A stretch of DNA of 64,000 nucleotides from Thermotoga caldifontis AZM44c09 (GCF_000828655.1 NZ_AP014509.1:186001-250000), one strand, 5' to 3'. Shown: positions 9,064 through 17,706, counted from the stretch's first letter. Numbers and translations are program-made. The notes: generated from the sequence alone by a model not told the origin.

Positions 9064-9624
9064 TGAACCTTTCTGGCTGTCTTCCGGCAGGGATATGTAG
9101 ATCTTCGTGACTGGCCCGAACTTTTCAACGTTCAACCTGTAACCGTTTCTCAATGCGAAGCTCGTGATCCTTTCTGCCGAGAGCGGATAATCGCAGAGCA
9201 CGAACAACGTTTCTCCAGGTTGAAGTTTTTCCAGTTCCTTTTTGGTCATGATCTCTGGCACGGGGCACATCTGACCACGCACGTCCAAACACTTTTTTGA
9301 CTGTGTGAATTCATTGACCTTTTGACTCTGTACGTCGAGGTCTTCTCCATCTTCGTACACCAATCCCACGGCCTCTTCGAGCATTCTTAGCACCCGAACG
9401 GAAGAGAAATCGTATCTGTCCCCGCTGGGAGTTTTAACGACGTTGAGTATGCCACTTTCAACCATTTGGCTGAGATACCTGCAGGCGGTCGAAAGATCGA
9501 TTTTGAGTTTTTCGGCCACTTCGGAAGCTGTGAGGCAGCTTTCCCTCAGGAGCATGAGGATGTCGAGCCGCGTCTGGTTGGACAGGATCTTGAAAAGATT
9601 CAACACACCCTTTCCACGCTTCAC
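9049..9624 (-). CDS. ArsR-family HTH fused to a TusA-like sulfur-carrier domain
   Basis: 191 residues, two domains. Residues ~8-75 are a winged helix of the ArsR/HTH_20 class (LFKILSNQTRLDILMLLRES, then a recognition helix in KIDLSTACRYLSQMVESG). Residues ~108-182 are a TusA/SirA fold beginning CLDVRGQMCPVPEIMTKKEL, with the CPxP Cys that carries persulfide in TusA. TusA relays sulfur between proteins, so I infer a regulator that reads the persulfide state of the adjacent relay system. It is the last gene of the tus cluster, separated from tusB by a hairpin. Start GTG at 9624 with AGGTGAG upstream. The tail after residue ~182 (SQKGSTSSG) overlaps a possible TnpB relic and may have been replaced. 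Confidence 0.85.
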   Translation of the reverse strand: MKRGKGVLNLFKILSNQTRLDILMLLRESCLTASEVAEKLKIDLSTACRYLSQMVESGILNVVKTPSGDRYDFSSVRVLRMLEEAVGLVYEDGEDLDVQSQKVNEFTQSKKCLDVRGQMCPVPEIMTKKELEKLQPGETLFVLCDYPLSAERITSFALRNGYRLNVEKFGPVTKIYISLPEDSQKGSTSSG

Positions 9625-9645
9625 GAAGTCTCACCTTTTACAAAA

Positions 9646-9670
9646 GCCGCGGTTGACCCGCGGCCTTTTT
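9646..9670. terminator. Stem-loop between tusB and the ArsR-TusA gene
   Basis: Perfect 7-bp inverted repeat GCCGCGG (9646-9652) and CCGCGGC (9658-9664) with a 5-base loop. On the + strand it is followed by CTTTTTC. In the leftward (gene) direction it is followed by only TTTTG. It probably attenuates read-through from the tus operon into the regulator gene. Confidence 0.6.
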
Positions 9671-9695
9671 CATCCACATTTTTATTTTACTAGCT

Positions 9696-9959
9696 TCAGC
9701 CTATGAATTTTTCCTCACTTTCCAGAAGGTCGATGAATTCGCTGTAGCTGATCAGATTCACTTTCGCATCTTCTTCGGAGTATCCCCTCGCGAGGAAGTC
9801 GTCCTTGATCGCGTAGACTTTCGCAGGTGTTTCTAAATCTTTCAAAGCCCAGTAGACGCCGTTCTGTATGAGCACGATCTTGTCTTCGGCCTTTGCAGAT
9901 TTTATCTTGAGCTGTTCAACGGAATGATCCGTTCCGTACTTGACGAGTATCAAAGCCAT
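9696..9959 (-). CDS. TusB/DsrH-like sulfur relay subunit
   Basis: An 87-residue single-domain protein of the DsrH/TusB class, with alternating strands and helices (MALILVKYGTDHSVEQLK, KIVLIQNGVYWAL). In the TusBCD complex this subunit is structural and helps pass persulfide sulfur from TusA onward. It corresponds in size and position to T. maritima TM0979, remembered as a DsrH-fold structure. No Cys is present, so it cannot itself carry sulfur. Start ATG at 9959 with GAGGTGACGC upstream, 11 bases after tusC. Confidence 0.85.
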   Translation of the reverse strand: MALILVKYGTDHSVEQLKIKSAKAEDKIVLIQNGVYWALKDLETPAKVYAIKDDFLARGYSEEDAKVNLISYSEFIDLLESEEKFIG

Positions 9960-9970
9960 CCTGCGTCACC

Positions 9971-10324
9971 TCACATGAAGATAACGTAGTCGAAGCTGTG
10001 CAAGAACTCGGACAAGTTGGATTCGTCTATTATTTCCGCTCCGAAGTTCTCATCCAGCTCCTTCACCCTGTACTTCTCAAGGTGCTGCTTGACTGCGTAA
10101 ACCTTCGTTCCGTAGTTCTTGATGTATTTGTGACAGATCGACAGCGGCAGCAGACCGAGCCTTTCAGGTTTCGTGTTCTTCGAGAGTGCCACAGAAGCTT
10201 CTTCGATCAAGAGCACGCTCGGCTCCAGATCTTCTCCGTACATTCCGAAAGCAGTCCTGAACGCCTCGTTTACCCAGATGCTTCCAACCGGTGATTGATA
10301 CGCCACGAACAGCAGCTTTTTCAT
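9971..10324 (-). CDS. TusC/DsrF-like sulfur relay subunit
   Basis: 117 residues of the DsrE/DsrF superfamily: a strand start MKKLLFVAYQSPVGSIWVNE, a helix, and a buried strand PSVLLIEEASVAL. The family forms a heterohexamer with TusB and TusD. One Cys (in LSICHKYI) is present but not in the position that defines a sulfur carrier. Sits between tusD and tusB with short gaps and a GAGGTGAGACC ribosome site. The name TusC rather than another DsrEF protein is by order and size. Confidence 0.8.
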   Translation of the reverse strand: MKKLLFVAYQSPVGSIWVNEAFRTAFGMYGEDLEPSVLLIEEASVALSKNTKPERLGLLPLSICHKYIKNYGTKVYAVKQHLEKYRVKELDENFGAEIIDESNLSEFLHSFDYVIFM

Positions 10325-10333
10325 GGTCTCACC

Positions 10334-10690
10334 TCAAGCCATAAGGCTTATGAACCTGTCGCAAGTGGCGATAAGGTTCGCAAGCTCAGGCAGTCCACTC
10401 GGCTTCGAGCCTTCTATTATCATGTTCGGTGTTATACCCCTGTAGTCCATGCATATACCGCAGATGTGAACTTCGAACTTGCCTTTTTTCGACATCTCTA
10501 TGAGCTTCTGCGGAATGTTTCGATCTATTCTCAGCGGCTTGATGTTCTTGTTGGTACAAATGACAGAGTCTGCGAAGAGAAACAGCGTGACTTCGTGGCC
10601 CTTTTCCAATGCCGCCTCGGCGATCTTCATCGCGGTATCGAGGTCTTCGTACGTGTAAGGCGGCACCATCACCTGGATCCCAATCTTCAT
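10334..10690 (-). CDS. TusD/DsrE-like sulfur relay protein
   Basis: 118 residues from the ATG at 10688-10690, which has AGGAGG ten bases upstream; the open frame extends further but without a ribosome site. DsrE fold: MKIGIQVMVPPYTYEDLDTA, a helix, EVTLFLFADSVICT, and a KFEVHICGICMDYRGI segment containing the Cys pair CGIC, the likely acceptor Cys region of DsrE/TusD. It would receive sulfur from TusA and hand it on, for example to tRNA thiolation or other sulfur metabolism. Confidence 0.83.
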   Translation of the reverse strand: MKIGIQVMVPPYTYEDLDTAMKIAEAALEKGHEVTLFLFADSVICTNKNIKPLRIDRNIPQKLIEMSKKGKFEVHICGICMDYRGITPNMIIEGSKPSGLPELANLIATCDRFISLMA

Positions 10691-10715
10691 GATAGTTTTT
10701 CCTCCTCTTGAAGTT

Positions 10716-11714
10716 TCACTTCTGCCTTCCAAACATTATCCAAGCCATCGTCCAGTTGCCGAGGATGAAGAAGATGGACGCAACTATCGAAGAGATCGCC
10801 AGCGTTGGAACACCAGTCAGGAAGTGGCCTATGTTGCATCCATTAGCCGTCGTGGCACCCAAACCCATGAGGAATCCTCCAACGAGCACCTGTACGTAGG
10901 TCAGTGGGTTCTTCGGCATTCTCAGTTTGAACTCTTTGCCCGCAACGGCAGATATGGCAGCACCGATGATTATTCCAATGATCTCGGCACCTTCCCAGTT
11001 CAGTTTCGCGTTGGTTGTGTAGACCGAGATCAGGTTGATCCATCCGCCGGTGATTCCAAGACCGTAGTTCCTTCCCGTCTTCGCGCTCGTCCACCAAGCT
11101 ATGGGTGCGAGTATCGCTATGAGAACTGCCGCAGCGATCCAGTTCAGTTTGGAAGATCTTTCAGATTTGTTCTTCACGCCGAAGGCGTACCAGATCAAGA
11201 GTGCGGCGAAGATTATCGTAACGATCCACGGATTGATTCCAAGAACGGTCGCGATGGTTGGACCTATTTTCTTAGCGTACACCGCATTTGTGCCATCGAC
11301 CGTTATGTTGTACTGGTTCACCCATTTCAACCAGTTCGAGAACAGACCACCCTGTGTCGCACGCGCCGTCAAAGCGAAGGCCAGGGCCGCAAGCCATGCC
11401 GTCGTCATACCTTCACCAGAACGGTAGGTAACACCGGACGCACAGCCACCGGCAAGAACCATGCCAAGTCCGAAGATGTATCCACCAACGATGTTGCCCA
11501 GCCAGTTCAGCGGCTTGGGCGCGAGCGTTATGATGCCAGCCTGAGCGAAGATCAAAAGCGTGATGGATTCAAGAGCGAGGGTCAGGGCTGCGAGTCTCAT
11601 CAGGTAGTTGTCCTTGAAGATCAAAACATCTCTGAAAGCCGAGTTGAAGCAGATCCTACCGCGCTGAAGGATTACACCGAATATGATTCCGATTATTAGT
11701 CCGGTCCAGACCAT
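10716..11714 (-). CDS. tsuA: YeeE/YedE-family thiosulfate (sulfur) transporter
   Basis: 332 residues, about nine to ten membrane segments. Family signatures: GRICFNSAFRD near residue 20, GCASGVTYRSGEGM near residue 92, and NGCNIGHFLTG near residue 290, each with the conserved Cys that passes thiosulfate by transient S-S contacts in YeeE/TsuA. Imports thiosulfate across the cytoplasmic membrane. The neighbouring TusA and TusBCD proteins then accept its sulfur, so the operon reads as uptake plus relay. Start ATG at 11714 with GGAGGTGC upstream. Confidence 0.9.
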   Translation of the reverse strand: MVWTGLIIGIIFGVILQRGRICFNSAFRDVLIFKDNYLMRLAALTLALESITLLIFAQAGIITLAPKPLNWLGNIVGGYIFGLGMVLAGGCASGVTYRSGEGMTTAWLAALAFALTARATQGGLFSNWLKWVNQYNITVDGTNAVYAKKIGPTIATVLGINPWIVTIIFAALLIWYAFGVKNKSERSSKLNWIAAAVLIAILAPIAWWTSAKTGRNYGLGITGGWINLISVYTTNAKLNWEGAEIIGIIIGAAISAVAGKEFKLRMPKNPLTYVQVLVGGFLMGLGATTANGCNIGHFLTGVPTLAISSIVASIFFILGNWTMAWIMFGRQK

Positions 11715-11729
11715 AACATCTGCACCTCC

Positions 11730-11969
11730 TCACTTCACCTTGATGTAGATCTTCCATTCGCTCGGACCGACTTCTTCGATCTCCAGAACCTCGTGCCCGA
11801 GTTTCTTCACCGTCTCCGGGATCCTCTCCTTGGACATCGGATAATCGATCCACACCTCGAGGATCTCGCCTGGCTTCATGCTCTGCAGAGCCCTCTTGGT
11901 CTCAACGTCTGGTACCGGGCAAACTTCTCCTCTAACATCCAAACTCTTCGTAACCTGATACTTCGCCAT
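11730..11969 (-). CDS. tusA: TusA sulfur-carrier protein
   Basis: 79 residues, a single TusA/SirA domain: SLDVRGEVCPVPDVETKRAL at residues 9-28 with the catalytic Cys in CPVP, then PGEILEVWIDYPMSKERIP. Carries sulfur as a persulfide. First gene of the operon, 15 bases ahead of the transporter, the usual yeeE-tusA pairing. It corresponds in order to T. maritima TM0983. Start ATG at 11969 with GAGGAGGTG upstream. Confidence 0.92.
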   Translation of the reverse strand: MAKYQVTKSLDVRGEVCPVPDVETKRALQSMKPGEILEVWIDYPMSKERIPETVKKLGHEVLEIEEVGPSEWKIYIKVK

Positions 11970-12257
11970 ACATCACACCTCCTCTTGTGAAAAAATGCTC
12001 AATCTTCCAGAAAAATACTAACATTACCACTTTTCGTCATTGTTGACTTTAATTACGACTTGGTAAAACTTGCAAGCACACGAAGGTTGCCCACCCAAGC
12101 TTTCAACCGGCATCAGGCCATCGTGAACCCACGAAGGGATAAGGTAGAGTGGACTTTCGGAAAAGGTCAAGACTGGTTATAACGCATCTCGAGAGAGGAT
12201 GTCTTTTGTGAAAACGATGATTCAAAACGGTTCTTGTCGGTTTTAAATCGTTCAGGA
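11970..12257. other. Intergenic region upstream of the tus operon
   Basis: 288 bases without a convincing gene. The part next to tusA is AT-rich and presumably holds the leftward tus promoter, but no clear -35/-10 pair stands out. No terminator for the RpiR gene is obvious. Confidence 0.5.
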
Positions 12258-13103
12258 TCACTCAAAGCCGTACTCTTTGCGGATCTTTTCGAGGTTTCTG
12301 AGGTTCTCGAGACTCGCCCCATTGATGGCAGCAAACTCAAAAAGCAGAGCGTCAGACATGATGACAGGTATGGCCATCGAACGATAGCTACCTATTCCTC
12401 CACGATCTGTGACGATGATTTCGTCTGCAAGCTCACTCAGCTGACTCAGTGGCTTGTCTGTGAACAGTATGTTCTTCCCTCCTCTCTTGTGAGTTTCCGA
12501 GAACAGTATTCTCAGCTCAAAATTGGTCCTCCTGTAAGCAAAGCCGATGGAAACATCGTTTTCACGTATGTTCACTATGTTTTCAAAGAAAGAACGACCC
12601 GTTGTATTGAACAACCAGGTTTTTTTGCCAAACCTGTTCAGCCAAAAAGACAGTTCTAAAGCAGGCACCAGAGCGGCACCTTCTCCGAAAACATAGACGT
12701 CGTTCCCTTCAGAGATGATTTTCGCGGCATTCTTCAGCCTCTTGGTGATCTCCGATATGTTCATACTTTGAAAGACCGCTTGGTGCGTCTTCACGAGTTC
12801 TTCGAGTACAGACTCAGGTGAAACTGTCTTTAAACCCTCTTCAACCTTCTTAGAAGATGTGAGATTGTTAACCAACGCACGCTGAAATTCTTCTTTCATA
12901 TCGGAATACCCGCGATAACCAAGGGCGCGAGCAAATCTTATAACAGTCGCCTCGCCAACGCCAGACGCTTTGGCAAGTTGATCGGCACTCATCAGCGTGA
13001 TCTTGGACGGATTGTCGATGATGAACTCAGCGATCCTTCTTTGGCTCTTCGTGAGCTTTGAGTACACCTTCTGGATCTTCTTTTTGTATTCGTCAACGTC
13101 CAT
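12258..13103 (-). CDS. RpiR-family transcriptional regulator (HTH + SIS)
   Basis: 281 residues. Residues ~1-80 are the HTH_6 domain (YSKLTKSQRRIAEFIIDN, then ASGVGEATVIRFARALGY as recognition region). Residues ~120-260 are a SIS sugar-phosphate-binding domain (GNDVYVFGEGAALVPALE, and a KNILFTDKPLSQLSELAD segment). RpiR regulators sense phosphosugars. It precedes nothing on its left but lies behind the ROK kinase, KDPG aldolase and TctABC genes on the same strand, so it probably controls them by sensing KDPG, KDG or a related sugar acid. ATG at 13103 with CGGAGGTG upstream; the 168-base gap to the kinase probably holds its own promoter. Confidence 0.88.
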   Translation of the reverse strand: MDVDEYKKKIQKVYSKLTKSQRRIAEFIIDNPSKITLMSADQLAKASGVGEATVIRFARALGYRGYSDMKEEFQRALVNNLTSSKKVEEGLKTVSPESVLEELVKTHQAVFQSMNISEITKRLKNAAKIISEGNDVYVFGEGAALVPALELSFWLNRFGKKTWLFNTTGRSFFENIVNIRENDVSIGFAYRRTNFELRILFSETHKRGGKNILFTDKPLSQLSELADEIIVTDRGGIGSYRSMAIPVIMSDALLFEFAAINGASLENLRNLEKIRKEYGFE

Positions 13104-13271
13104 AGAATTCGAACACCTCCGCTTATGGATCTATTCGGAACCACTCTGTGGACTCGGTCCGATCATTGAGTACTCCTGTGTTACAACGATTCTTTTTCTG
13201 ATAACGTACAGGCGGAAGTTTCGTCGAACGTGATTTTCCCGACTTGAAACATCTTCGTTGATTCAAAAAAC

Positions 13272-14177
13272 TTACCGACCGGTGTCACCTTTTATCCCAT
13301 TGAAGATTTCGCGAGCCATCAGCAACACACCTACGACGCCCGGATTCGGCTCAACCTTAGAAAGTTCCAACGAGACCACTTTGCCCGGCGGACGATAATA
13401 GTTCTGCTGAACGTACTTCAGCACCCTGCCGACGTAAAACTCGTTCTTTGTCAGTCCACCACCGAGCACAAGGACCTGTAAATCAAGCGCATCGACGATG
13501 TTGGTCAAAGTTCTTGCCAAAACCTGTGCACCGTGCAAAACCACCTTGAGGTACGGTTCTATTCCGTTCCGTGCCCTCAGAAGTATCTCTTCGCAGGACA
13601 GTTTCTCTCCCGTTATCGACTGAATAAGATTCTCCAAACCTCTGCCTGAAGACAACGCTTGTAGACAACCTCTACGGCCACAACTGCACACAGGACCTTC
13701 TTCTTCCACGATAGTATGGCCTATCTCTCCGGCCGAAGAATGTGATCCACGAAACACCTTTCCTCGCAAGACCAACCCCATGCCGATACCAGTACTCACG
13801 GTCACGTAAGCCAGATTCTCAGATCGTCGCACCCAAGATTCAGCATAAGCGGCAGCATTGCAGTCATTTTCCACAACCCCACTGTCACCGAAGATCTCGC
13901 TGACGACCTTTTTCAAAGGAAGATTCTTCCAGCCCAAATTCGGCGACCACAAGAGATTGCCGTATTCATCAACGGCTCCGGCTGTGGAAATACCCCAAAC
14001 TTTTGGACGGTTGCCACCGAGAAGCTCTTTGCTTACTTTCACCAGCCTGTTCAGGAAATCTTCAAAACCTCTGTGAGACTGTGTGGAGAATTGCACCACA
14101 TCACGCGGAGTGATACTATCATCATCAAAGACGGCGACGAACGTTTTGGTACCACCGATATCAACACACAGGTCCAT
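13272..14177 (-). CDS. ROK-family sugar kinase (possible KDG kinase)
   Basis: About 301 residues. ATP-binding loop DIGGTKTFVAVFDDD at the N-terminus, catalytic Asp in VENDCNAAAYAE near residue 103, and the ROK zinc motif GEIGHTIV...CSCGRRGCLQAL near residues 150-172 (His and three Cys). ROK kinases phosphorylate hexoses or sugar acids. Overlap with a KDPG aldolase gene makes 2-keto-3-deoxygluconate the most sensible substrate, although most known KDG kinases are PfkB proteins; glucose remains possible. The ATG at 14177 is chosen because AGGTGG precedes it; an upstream GTG also exists. Overlaps the aldolase by 17 bases. Confidence 0.85.
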   Translation of the reverse strand: MDLCVDIGGTKTFVAVFDDDSITPRDVVQFSTQSHRGFEDFLNRLVKVSKELLGGNRPKVWGISTAGAVDEYGNLLWSPNLGWKNLPLKKVVSEIFGDSGVVENDCNAAAYAESWVRRSENLAYVTVSTGIGMGLVLRGKVFRGSHSSAGEIGHTIVEEEGPVCSCGRRGCLQALSSGRGLENLIQSITGEKLSCEEILLRARNGIEPYLKVVLHGAQVLARTLTNIVDALDLQVLVLGGGLTKNEFYVGRVLKYVQQNYYRPPGKVVSLELSKVEPNPGVVGVLLMAREIFNGIKGDTGR

Positions 14178-14796
14178 TCGAACCACCTATGATCTGCTTT
14201 ATCTTCCTGACACGTTCCACCAGTTCTTTGAACCTTTTCTCCCTCAGCAGTTCTTTGTTCGCTATGTAGGAGCCTATGCCAACTGCGGATGCACCAGAAG
14301 AAAAATACTGGGCGACATTTACATCCGTGATGCCGCCAAAGGGCACGAATCTCACCTTTGGGAACGGCCCGCGGTAGGATCGGAGCAAGTTCAGATCCGC
14401 TGGATAAAGCTTCAGTAGATCGAAACCTAACCCCAAGGCACTCTGAACATCCGTCGATGTGAAAACTCCCGGTATGTAAGATATTCGATCTCTCTTTGAC
14501 AGCTCCGCCACTTTCCAACTCAGACCCGGGCTCAACACGTAATGAGCCCCGGCCGCCAACGCTTCGTAATAAGTTCTTTCTTCGAAAACCGTTCCGGCCC
14601 CAAGGAACAATTTTCCATCGAAAGATGACTTCAGAGCACGTAGCACATCAGGCGCATCTTCATCCGAGAAACTGACCTCCACAAAGCTCACACCGTTTTC
14701 CGAAAGTATGTGGCAGAGATCTATCGATTCCTTCACGTTGAGACCTCTGATCACCACCAAGATCTTGCTTTCAAGGAGTTTTTCTAACAAGATCAT
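14161..14796 (-). CDS. eda: KDPG/KHG aldolase
   Basis: 211-residue class I aldolase that splits 2-keto-3-deoxy-6-phosphogluconate into pyruvate and glyceraldehyde 3-phosphate. Seen: VVIRG at residues 14-18, VEVSFSDED where the catalytic Glu lies, GAGTVFEE, YIPGVFTSTD, and LLKLYPAD with the Schiff-base Lys near residue 133, then PFGGITDVN and VGIGSY. The LRTE-type sequence of many family members is replaced by FSDED, leaving room for a related substrate such as KDPGal. The ATG abuts the TctA stop (4-base overlap) with GGAGGTAG upstream. Confidence 0.92.
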   Translation of the reverse strand: MILLEKLLESKILVVIRGLNVKESIDLCHILSENGVSFVEVSFSDEDAPDVLRALKSSFDGKLFLGAGTVFEERTYYEALAAGAHYVLSPGLSWKVAELSKRDRISYIPGVFTSTDVQSALGLGFDLLKLYPADLNLLRSYRGPFPKVRFVPFGGITDVNVAQYFSSGASAVGIGSYIANKELLREKRFKELVERVRKIKQIIGGSNGPVC

Positions 14797-16283
14797 CTAC
14801 CTCCGTTCGTCGCCTTTTTCTTCAAAGTGGATGTCAACAATGATATAACTGAGAGAATTATCAACACCAAAGAAATCGGCCTTGTGAAGAAAATGGTAAA
14901 ACTGCCCCGACTCAGAATCAAAGCTCTTCTCATGTTGGCCTCTGCCATTGGACCCAGTATCAACGCAAGTACAATTGGTCCGAGTGGCACATTGAGCAAT
15001 CTGAAAACGAACCCAGCAACGCCTGAGATGAACACAATCAGAAGATCGAACGCGCTGTTGTTAATTGCGTAACTTCCAACGAGGGACAGAATGATTATCG
15101 TTGCCCAAATGAAACTTTGCGGCAAGGAGAGAAATTTCGTGAGAATCTTTGAAACGAAGAAGCCCACGGCAAGAAAGGCGATATTTGCCAGCACCATGAG
15201 GGTTATCACCATATGGACGAAGCTTGCGTTGTCCCTGAACATGACCGGTCCGGGCTGCACACCGTACATTATGAAAGCCCCTATTAAAACAGCGGTAACG
15301 GCATCTCCTGGAAGGCCGAGCGCCATCATCGTCGTGAGAGCCCCGCCAAGGCAGGCATTATTTGCGGTAGTTGACGCGGTCAGCCCTTCAAGAGAGCCTT
15401 GTCCATACTCTTGCGGCTTTTTTGCAACTCTCTTACTTTGATCCCATGCCACTAAACCGGCTATGTCAGCACCTGCTCCCGGGATGACACCTATGATTAT
15501 TCCTATCAGGGCCGACAAGAGTGCCACAGGTGTGAGATCCTTTATTTCTTTGAAGGTTGGTACCACTCTTCCAAGTTGAGTTACTGGTTGCGTGCCTGTT
15601 GAAACAACTTGCCTTCTTGAGAATATCTGGTAGAAAACCTCACCAACTCCAAACAAACCAATCATCACAGGTATGAACGAGATACCGTTCAAAAGTTCCA
15701 TCCTACCAAAGGTGAATCTTTCGGAGCCAAATATGGGATCAAGGCCTATCAGCGAGATCGAGAAACCCAAAAATCCGGCAATCATTCCCTTGAGTATGGA
15801 TCTGCCGGAAACGGCTACCATCGTCGAAAGTCCGAAGATCGCGAGAGTGAAATACTCTGCGGGCCCAAAAGTTAAGGCAAACCTCGCCAGAGGAAAGCCA
15901 ACAACGATCAACGCGAGGACACCCAAGATTCCACCGACAAACGAAAAGACGACGTTTATACCGAGCGCGAGACCAGCCATACCTTTCTTGGTGAGTGCGA
16001 AACCATCGAAGGTCGACGCGATTGAAGCGGGAGTACCTGGTGTGTTGATCAGAATCGCGGAGATCCCACCAGAAAAGATGGCAGAATTCCACACTCCTAT
16101 GAGCATTGCGAGTCCTTGGTTCGGCGGCAGCCAAAAGGTCAAGGGTGTGAGTATGGCGACTGCCATCGTGGCCGTCAGTCCTGGAAGAGTCCCGATAAGG
16201 AGTCCTGAAAAGGTACCCAAGAGTAGATAAATTGCGGCCCGCGGATCAATGGCTTGGAAGAATCCTTGAATGAACTGTTGCAT
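14793..16283 (-). CDS. tctA: TctA, large membrane subunit of a tripartite carboxylate transporter
   Basis: 496 residues with about twelve membrane segments, the length typical of TctA. Signatures: GTLPGLTATMAVAIL near residue 33, a GIISAILINTPGTPAS-type motif near residue 75, GVIPGAGADIAGLVAWDQSK near residue 270 and GLPGDAVTAVLIGA near residue 325. Uses an ion gradient to import a carboxylate delivered by TctC. Adjacent KDPG aldolase and sugar kinase imply a sugar acid (uronate, aldonate or KDG-like) rather than citrate. Confidence 0.92.
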   Translation of the reverse strand: MQQFIQGFFQAIDPRAAIYLLLGTFSGLLIGTLPGLTATMAVAILTPLTFWLPPNQGLAMLIGVWNSAIFSGGISAILINTPGTPASIASTFDGFALTKKGMAGLALGINVVFSFVGGILGVLALIVVGFPLARFALTFGPAEYFTLAIFGLSTMVAVSGRSILKGMIAGFLGFSISLIGLDPIFGSERFTFGRMELLNGISFIPVMIGLFGVGEVFYQIFSRRQVVSTGTQPVTQLGRVVPTFKEIKDLTPVALLSALIGIIIGVIPGAGADIAGLVAWDQSKRVAKKPQEYGQGSLEGLTASTTANNACLGGALTTMMALGLPGDAVTAVLIGAFIMYGVQPGPVMFRDNASFVHMVITLMVLANIAFLAVGFFVSKILTKFLSLPQSFIWATIIILSLVGSYAINNSAFDLLIVFISGVAGFVFRLLNVPLGPIVLALILGPMAEANMRRALILSRGSFTIFFTRPISLVLIILSVISLLTSTLKKKATNGGR

Positions 16284-16295
16284 GCGATCACCCTT

Positions 16296-16721
16296 TCAGA
16301 AGAAGAGCACGTGAAAGATCTTTCCAAATAACAGAAAAACACTGATGCTCAGAACCGCAGAACCAATCAATGCGAAGTACCACTTCCAACCAGTAACAAC
16401 TTGAATCAAAAACAACAGGACAAAGGTGTTGAGCAGAAAATTTCCTTTATTCCAAAACAGAACATACAAGAGAATGAACAGGATAGTCGATATCGTCTGG
16501 ATCCATTCCCCTTGAAGAGAGGGACATTTCCTTTTTTTGAAAAATCTCCAAAGGCTCGAGATCAAAAGGCAACAAGACAGAACGAGAATTATGAAAGCTA
16601 CCAACCTGGGGAAAAAGCCAGGTCCTGGCATGTTGGCAATGCCTTCAGGTAACTTCGAAGATTCCACAAAAAGAAATATTGAATAAGCGATTGAAATCAG
16701 TGAGAAAAACAGGTCACCCAT
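16296..16721 (-). CDS. tctB: TctB, small membrane subunit of the tripartite transporter
   Basis: About 141 residues with four membrane segments (FFSLISIAYSIFLFVES, LVAFIILVLSCCLLISSL, a middle helix pair ending in FVLLFLIQVVTGW, and a C-terminal IGSAVLSISVFLLFG), the TctB pattern, including PGPGFFPRLV between helices 1 and 2. Start at the ATG 16719-16721 with GAGGTGACGAAG upstream; an open frame runs further back into tctC without ribosome site. Twelve bases separate it from tctA. Confidence 0.88.
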   Translation of the reverse strand: MGDLFFSLISIAYSIFLFVESSKLPEGIANMPGPGFFPRLVAFIILVLSCCLLISSLWRFFKKRKCPSLQGEWIQTISTILFILLYVLFWNKGNFLLNTFVLLFLIQVVTGWKWYFALIGSAVLSISVFLLFGKIFHVLFF

Positions 16722-16742
16722 CTTCGTCACCTCAACGTTGAA

Positions 16743-16764
16743 GGCTGCCCCAGAAGGGGCAGCC
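16743..16764. promoter_or_regulatory. Stem-loop between tctC and tctB
   Basis: Perfect 9-bp inverted repeat GGCTGCCCC/GGGGCAGCC around AGAA, right after the tctC stop. In the direction of transcription it is followed by TTCAACG, not a T-run. It is more likely a hairpin that protects the tctC message and keeps the binding protein in excess over the membrane subunits than a full terminator. Confidence 0.65.
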
Positions 16765-16770
16765 GGAGGA

Positions 16771-17706
16771 TCATTTACCCAACGCTTTCGGGATGAGTTC
16801 CATGAACATGTTGTACTGCGATATGGCGAATTCTTTGAATTTCTCACCATCGAGATAAGCCGGTGTCATACCTCTATCTCTGAGGAATTTTTGAAAGGTC
16901 TCGCTTTCATACGCTTTTTTGAACGCATCTGCGAGTATTTTGTAAACCTCTGGGTCTACACCCTTGGGCAGTGCAAGGCCTCCCCATGCCGCTACCAAAA
17001 CGTCATAACCAAGTTCTTTCAATGTCGGTACATCTGGGAAGAGTGGAGACCTTTCATCACTCATCACGGCGAGGATTCTCAGTTGACCTGATTCCACACC
17101 GGACTTGACCTCGGTCGGGCTGACGGTGACGGCAGTGATGTGTCCTCCCATCAGAGCTGCAACCGCAGGTGCTGCACCATCGAACGGCACGTGGACAAGC
17201 TTTGTACCTGTGGCCTTCTCGAAACTGAGCGCAGCGATGTGCCAGATGGAACCAGGACCAGCATTACCCACTGTGACGGTGCCCGGATGAGCCTTTACGT
17301 ACTCAATGAATTCCTGGATCGTTTTCCACGGCGAATCAGCCCGGACGGTAACCGCCGCAGGTATCACCATTATTCTCATGAGTAGGTCAAAGTCCTCTGG
17401 TCCAAAGTCTGCATATCCCAGAGCTTTGAGCATCGAAAGCTCAACGGGCACGTACCCCATCGTGTAGCCATCTGGTTTGCTGGTTTGAAGTCTTTTCATC
17501 GCAATTGCCCCAGACGCGCCCGTGATGTTTATGCAGTTGATTGGTACCTTCAAGATTTCCTGTGCGATGGCTGTGATGGTTCTTGACACCATGTCTGATG
17601 CCCCACCAGGTGCCGCTTGAATGATGAAAGTGATGGGTCTGTCGGGATAGGCCGCAAGAAGCAGGGTCGCAAGAATCAGCGAGACAGCCACCAGAAGTCT
17701 CTTCAT
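16771..17706 (-). CDS. tctC: TctC, periplasmic substrate-binding protein of the tripartite transporter
   Basis: 311 residues from the ATG at 17704-17706 with AAAGGAGG upstream; the longer open frame has no ribosome site. Signal peptide MKRLLVAVSLILATLLLAA, then mature YPDRPITFIIQAAPGGASD, the Bug/TctC signature. Later PVNCINITGASGA-like and GNAGPGSIWHIAALSFEKAT segments and HVPFDGAAPAVAALMGGH match the family. Binds a carboxylate such as a tricarboxylate or sugar acid in the periplasm and delivers it to TctA/B. First gene of the tct-eda-ROK operon. Confidence 0.92.
   Translation of the reverse strand: MKRLLVAVSLILATLLLAAYPDRPITFIIQAAPGGASDMVSRTITAIAQEILKVPINCINITGASGAIAMKRLQTSKPDGYTMGYVPVELSMLKALGYADFGPEDFDLLMRIMVIPAAVTVRADSPWKTIQEFIEYVKAHPGTVTVGNAGPGSIWHIAALSFEKATGTKLVHVPFDGAAPAVAALMGGHITAVTVSPTEVKSGVESGQLRILAVMSDERSPLFPDVPTLKELGYDVLVAAWGGLALPKGVDPEVYKILADAFKKAYESETFQKFLRDRGMTPAYLDGEKFKEFAISQYNMFMELIPKALGK

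Noticed and set aside
14793-17706. Citrate transporter annotation for TctABC
   Set aside because: The family name alone does not show citrate. The KDPG aldolase and kinase in the same operon point to sugar acids.
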